Below are positions 63,148 through 64,000 of a DNA stretch of 64,000 bases, piece by piece. Position 1 is the stretch's first letter. Each line of letters begins with the position of its first letter. The notes beneath the pieces are model-generated. The model did no database searches. It saw only the letters and a program-made list of their open reading frames with translations, and was not told the origin of the DNA. This DNA comes from Ischnura elegans. Taxonomy: Eukaryota; Arthropoda; Insecta; Odonata; Coenagrionidae. The DNA lies in assembly GCF_921293095.1 (NCBI RefSeq), contig NC_060254.1, positions 6,324,001 through 6,388,000 of the forward strand, given 5' to 3'. A program made the translations under genes and the position numbers.

Positions 63148-63231
63148 CAGCATAATCCCGATTATCCAGGCTAATGATGAGGAGAGGCAACATGAATAAT
63201 TGGAAAACACGAATAATCCAAACTTTTACTG
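63148..63231. mobile_element. 84-bp internally deleted Tigger-like MITE
   Basis: TA on both sides. Ends CAGCATAATCCCGATTATCC and (reverse complement) CAGTAAAAGTTTGGATTATT. The ends are near CAGTxxAAxCCCGATTATCC, a common Tigger-type terminus. Confidence 0.6.
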
Positions 63232-63309
63232 TAAATTTTATAATTTACGCAAATCAGACAATCTTTTATTATATATGCACATTGTCTGTTATTTTAAATT
63301 GCTTTCCAG

Positions 63310-63480
63310 AATCATAACAAGCTTTCTTTTCCCAACCGCAATCTTTTGCAGTGGCGATAATGTGATTACTCGTACTTCTACTGCTCCGTGTTCCCTATAC
63401 CTAGAGATCTCGGATTCAGAAAAGTGGTTTGCACCAGTGCTTTGAAACCACTCTGTAACATTGAAAACTATAGATGTAGG
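63310..63480. repeat. Dispersed repeat shared with 37310-37470
   Basis: CCGCAATCTTTTGCAGTGGC GATAATGTGATT and CTACTGCTCC match the copy in KANSL2 intron 3. Origin unknown. Confidence 0.4.
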
Positions 63481-64000
63481 CACCACGCCACGTAGTCAGG
63501 TCTTGCAAAAGTTGGCGGGGATGTAAATGCTGATCCGTCATTGCTGAGCACGATCGCGCATGTCCATGGTTGCAAAATAGGAGCACGTAACTTTAGTGAA
63601 GGTAATAGGTGTGCGATCACACCATCACACAGCAGCAGTTATAGGAAACGTTTAAGCAAATTGTCTACGGTGGCGAGTGCCTGGCTATGACTCATGCTAT
63701 CTCCTCTTCCACTTCCCTCGCTACCTTCACTTCTGCTAATCCCTTCCAGTTTGACCTTGACTAGTCGCGGCATTAATATTCCCGAGTGTGACAATCTCCG
63801 GTTACCTTGGGCCGTATTCAACCACATGCGATGCCACGGCATTACTTCCGAATTTGCTATATAAAATATACAATTAGAGATAGTGGATAACATTTCTCTT
63901 ACTGTACAATTGGTTTACCATTGAAGAATCTTCTAAAATTAATGAAGAGTTTTTTCCTGACCATCGATCGTCATCTAAAATGCTAGAGCAGACGTCAAAG

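Larger units (their letters stand above)
61532..64000 (+). other. Downstream of KANSL2: 3' UTR and repeats
   Basis: No AATAAA lies close to the stop codon; the first good candidate is far downstream (about 63025). The region holds an inverted pair of SINE modules (62025-62680), an 84-bp MITE (63148-63231) and a repeat shared with intron 3 (63310-63480). No other gene is recognised to the right edge. Confidence 0.5.

Overview
The window looks like nuclear DNA of an insect or a close arthropod relative. It is AT-rich, its genes have short exons and introns of up to about 18 kb, and the introns are packed with pogo/Tigger, hAT, Merlin, Harbinger and piggyBac-like transposons, tRNA-derived SINEs and non-LTR fragments. 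No prokaryotic gene organisation is present. The species cannot be named from the sequence. I could run no database search, so family names rest on motifs, target-site duplications (TSDs) and terminal inverted repeats (TIRs) read by eye.

Two real protein-coding genes run head to head from a shared upstream region at 33684-34262. On the minus strand is cyclin T (CycT), the cyclin partner of CDK9 in P-TEFb. Seven exons are visible (33683-33540, 32998-32795, 14721-14598, 12939-12894, 12489-12399, 8579-8385 and probably 5627-5507). They cover the whole double cyclin box, and the gene continues past the left edge. On the plus strand is KANSL2 (NSL2), a zinc-binding subunit of the NSL histone acetyltransferase complex. 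It has eight coding exons from 34265 to 61531 that join in frame to 471 residues. Both products promote transcription of housekeeping genes.

Almost everything else is intronic mobile DNA. Left part (1-32794): a Tigger copy with transposase remnants (365-2251) and an inverted second copy (16515-19020); a Tigger-like element with another nested in it (3763-5112); a hAT element coding a BED finger with a Harbinger-like element inside it (9399-12297); two copies of one CAGTGAGTCC element, one inside a piggyBac-like element (20870-22279); a 3.4-kb Tigger (22920-26321); a 1.4-kb Tigger-like element (28359-29775); and a 1165-bp Merlin-like element with long TIRs, an 8-bp TSD and a central 96-bp minisatellite (30330-31494). 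Right part (34495-61282): a small Merlin relative (36766-37050), a hAT with an 8-bp TSD (39833-41918), a 1580-bp TA-flanked element (42401-43980), a probable piggyBac-like element (44692-46265), a decayed non-LTR reverse transcriptase with an in-frame 216-bp duplication (48715-50335), a CGGBP1-like fossil (53533-53895), a 2.1-kb inverted-repeat element (54899-57000) and two palindromic SINE dimers (59300-59612, 60003-60156).

The most unusual signal is the pair of head-to-head SINE dimers in KANSL2 intron 8. Each has its own TSD, and one contains a perfect 92-bp palindrome. The Merlin-like pair comes next. No new defence, biosynthetic or regulatory gene system was found.
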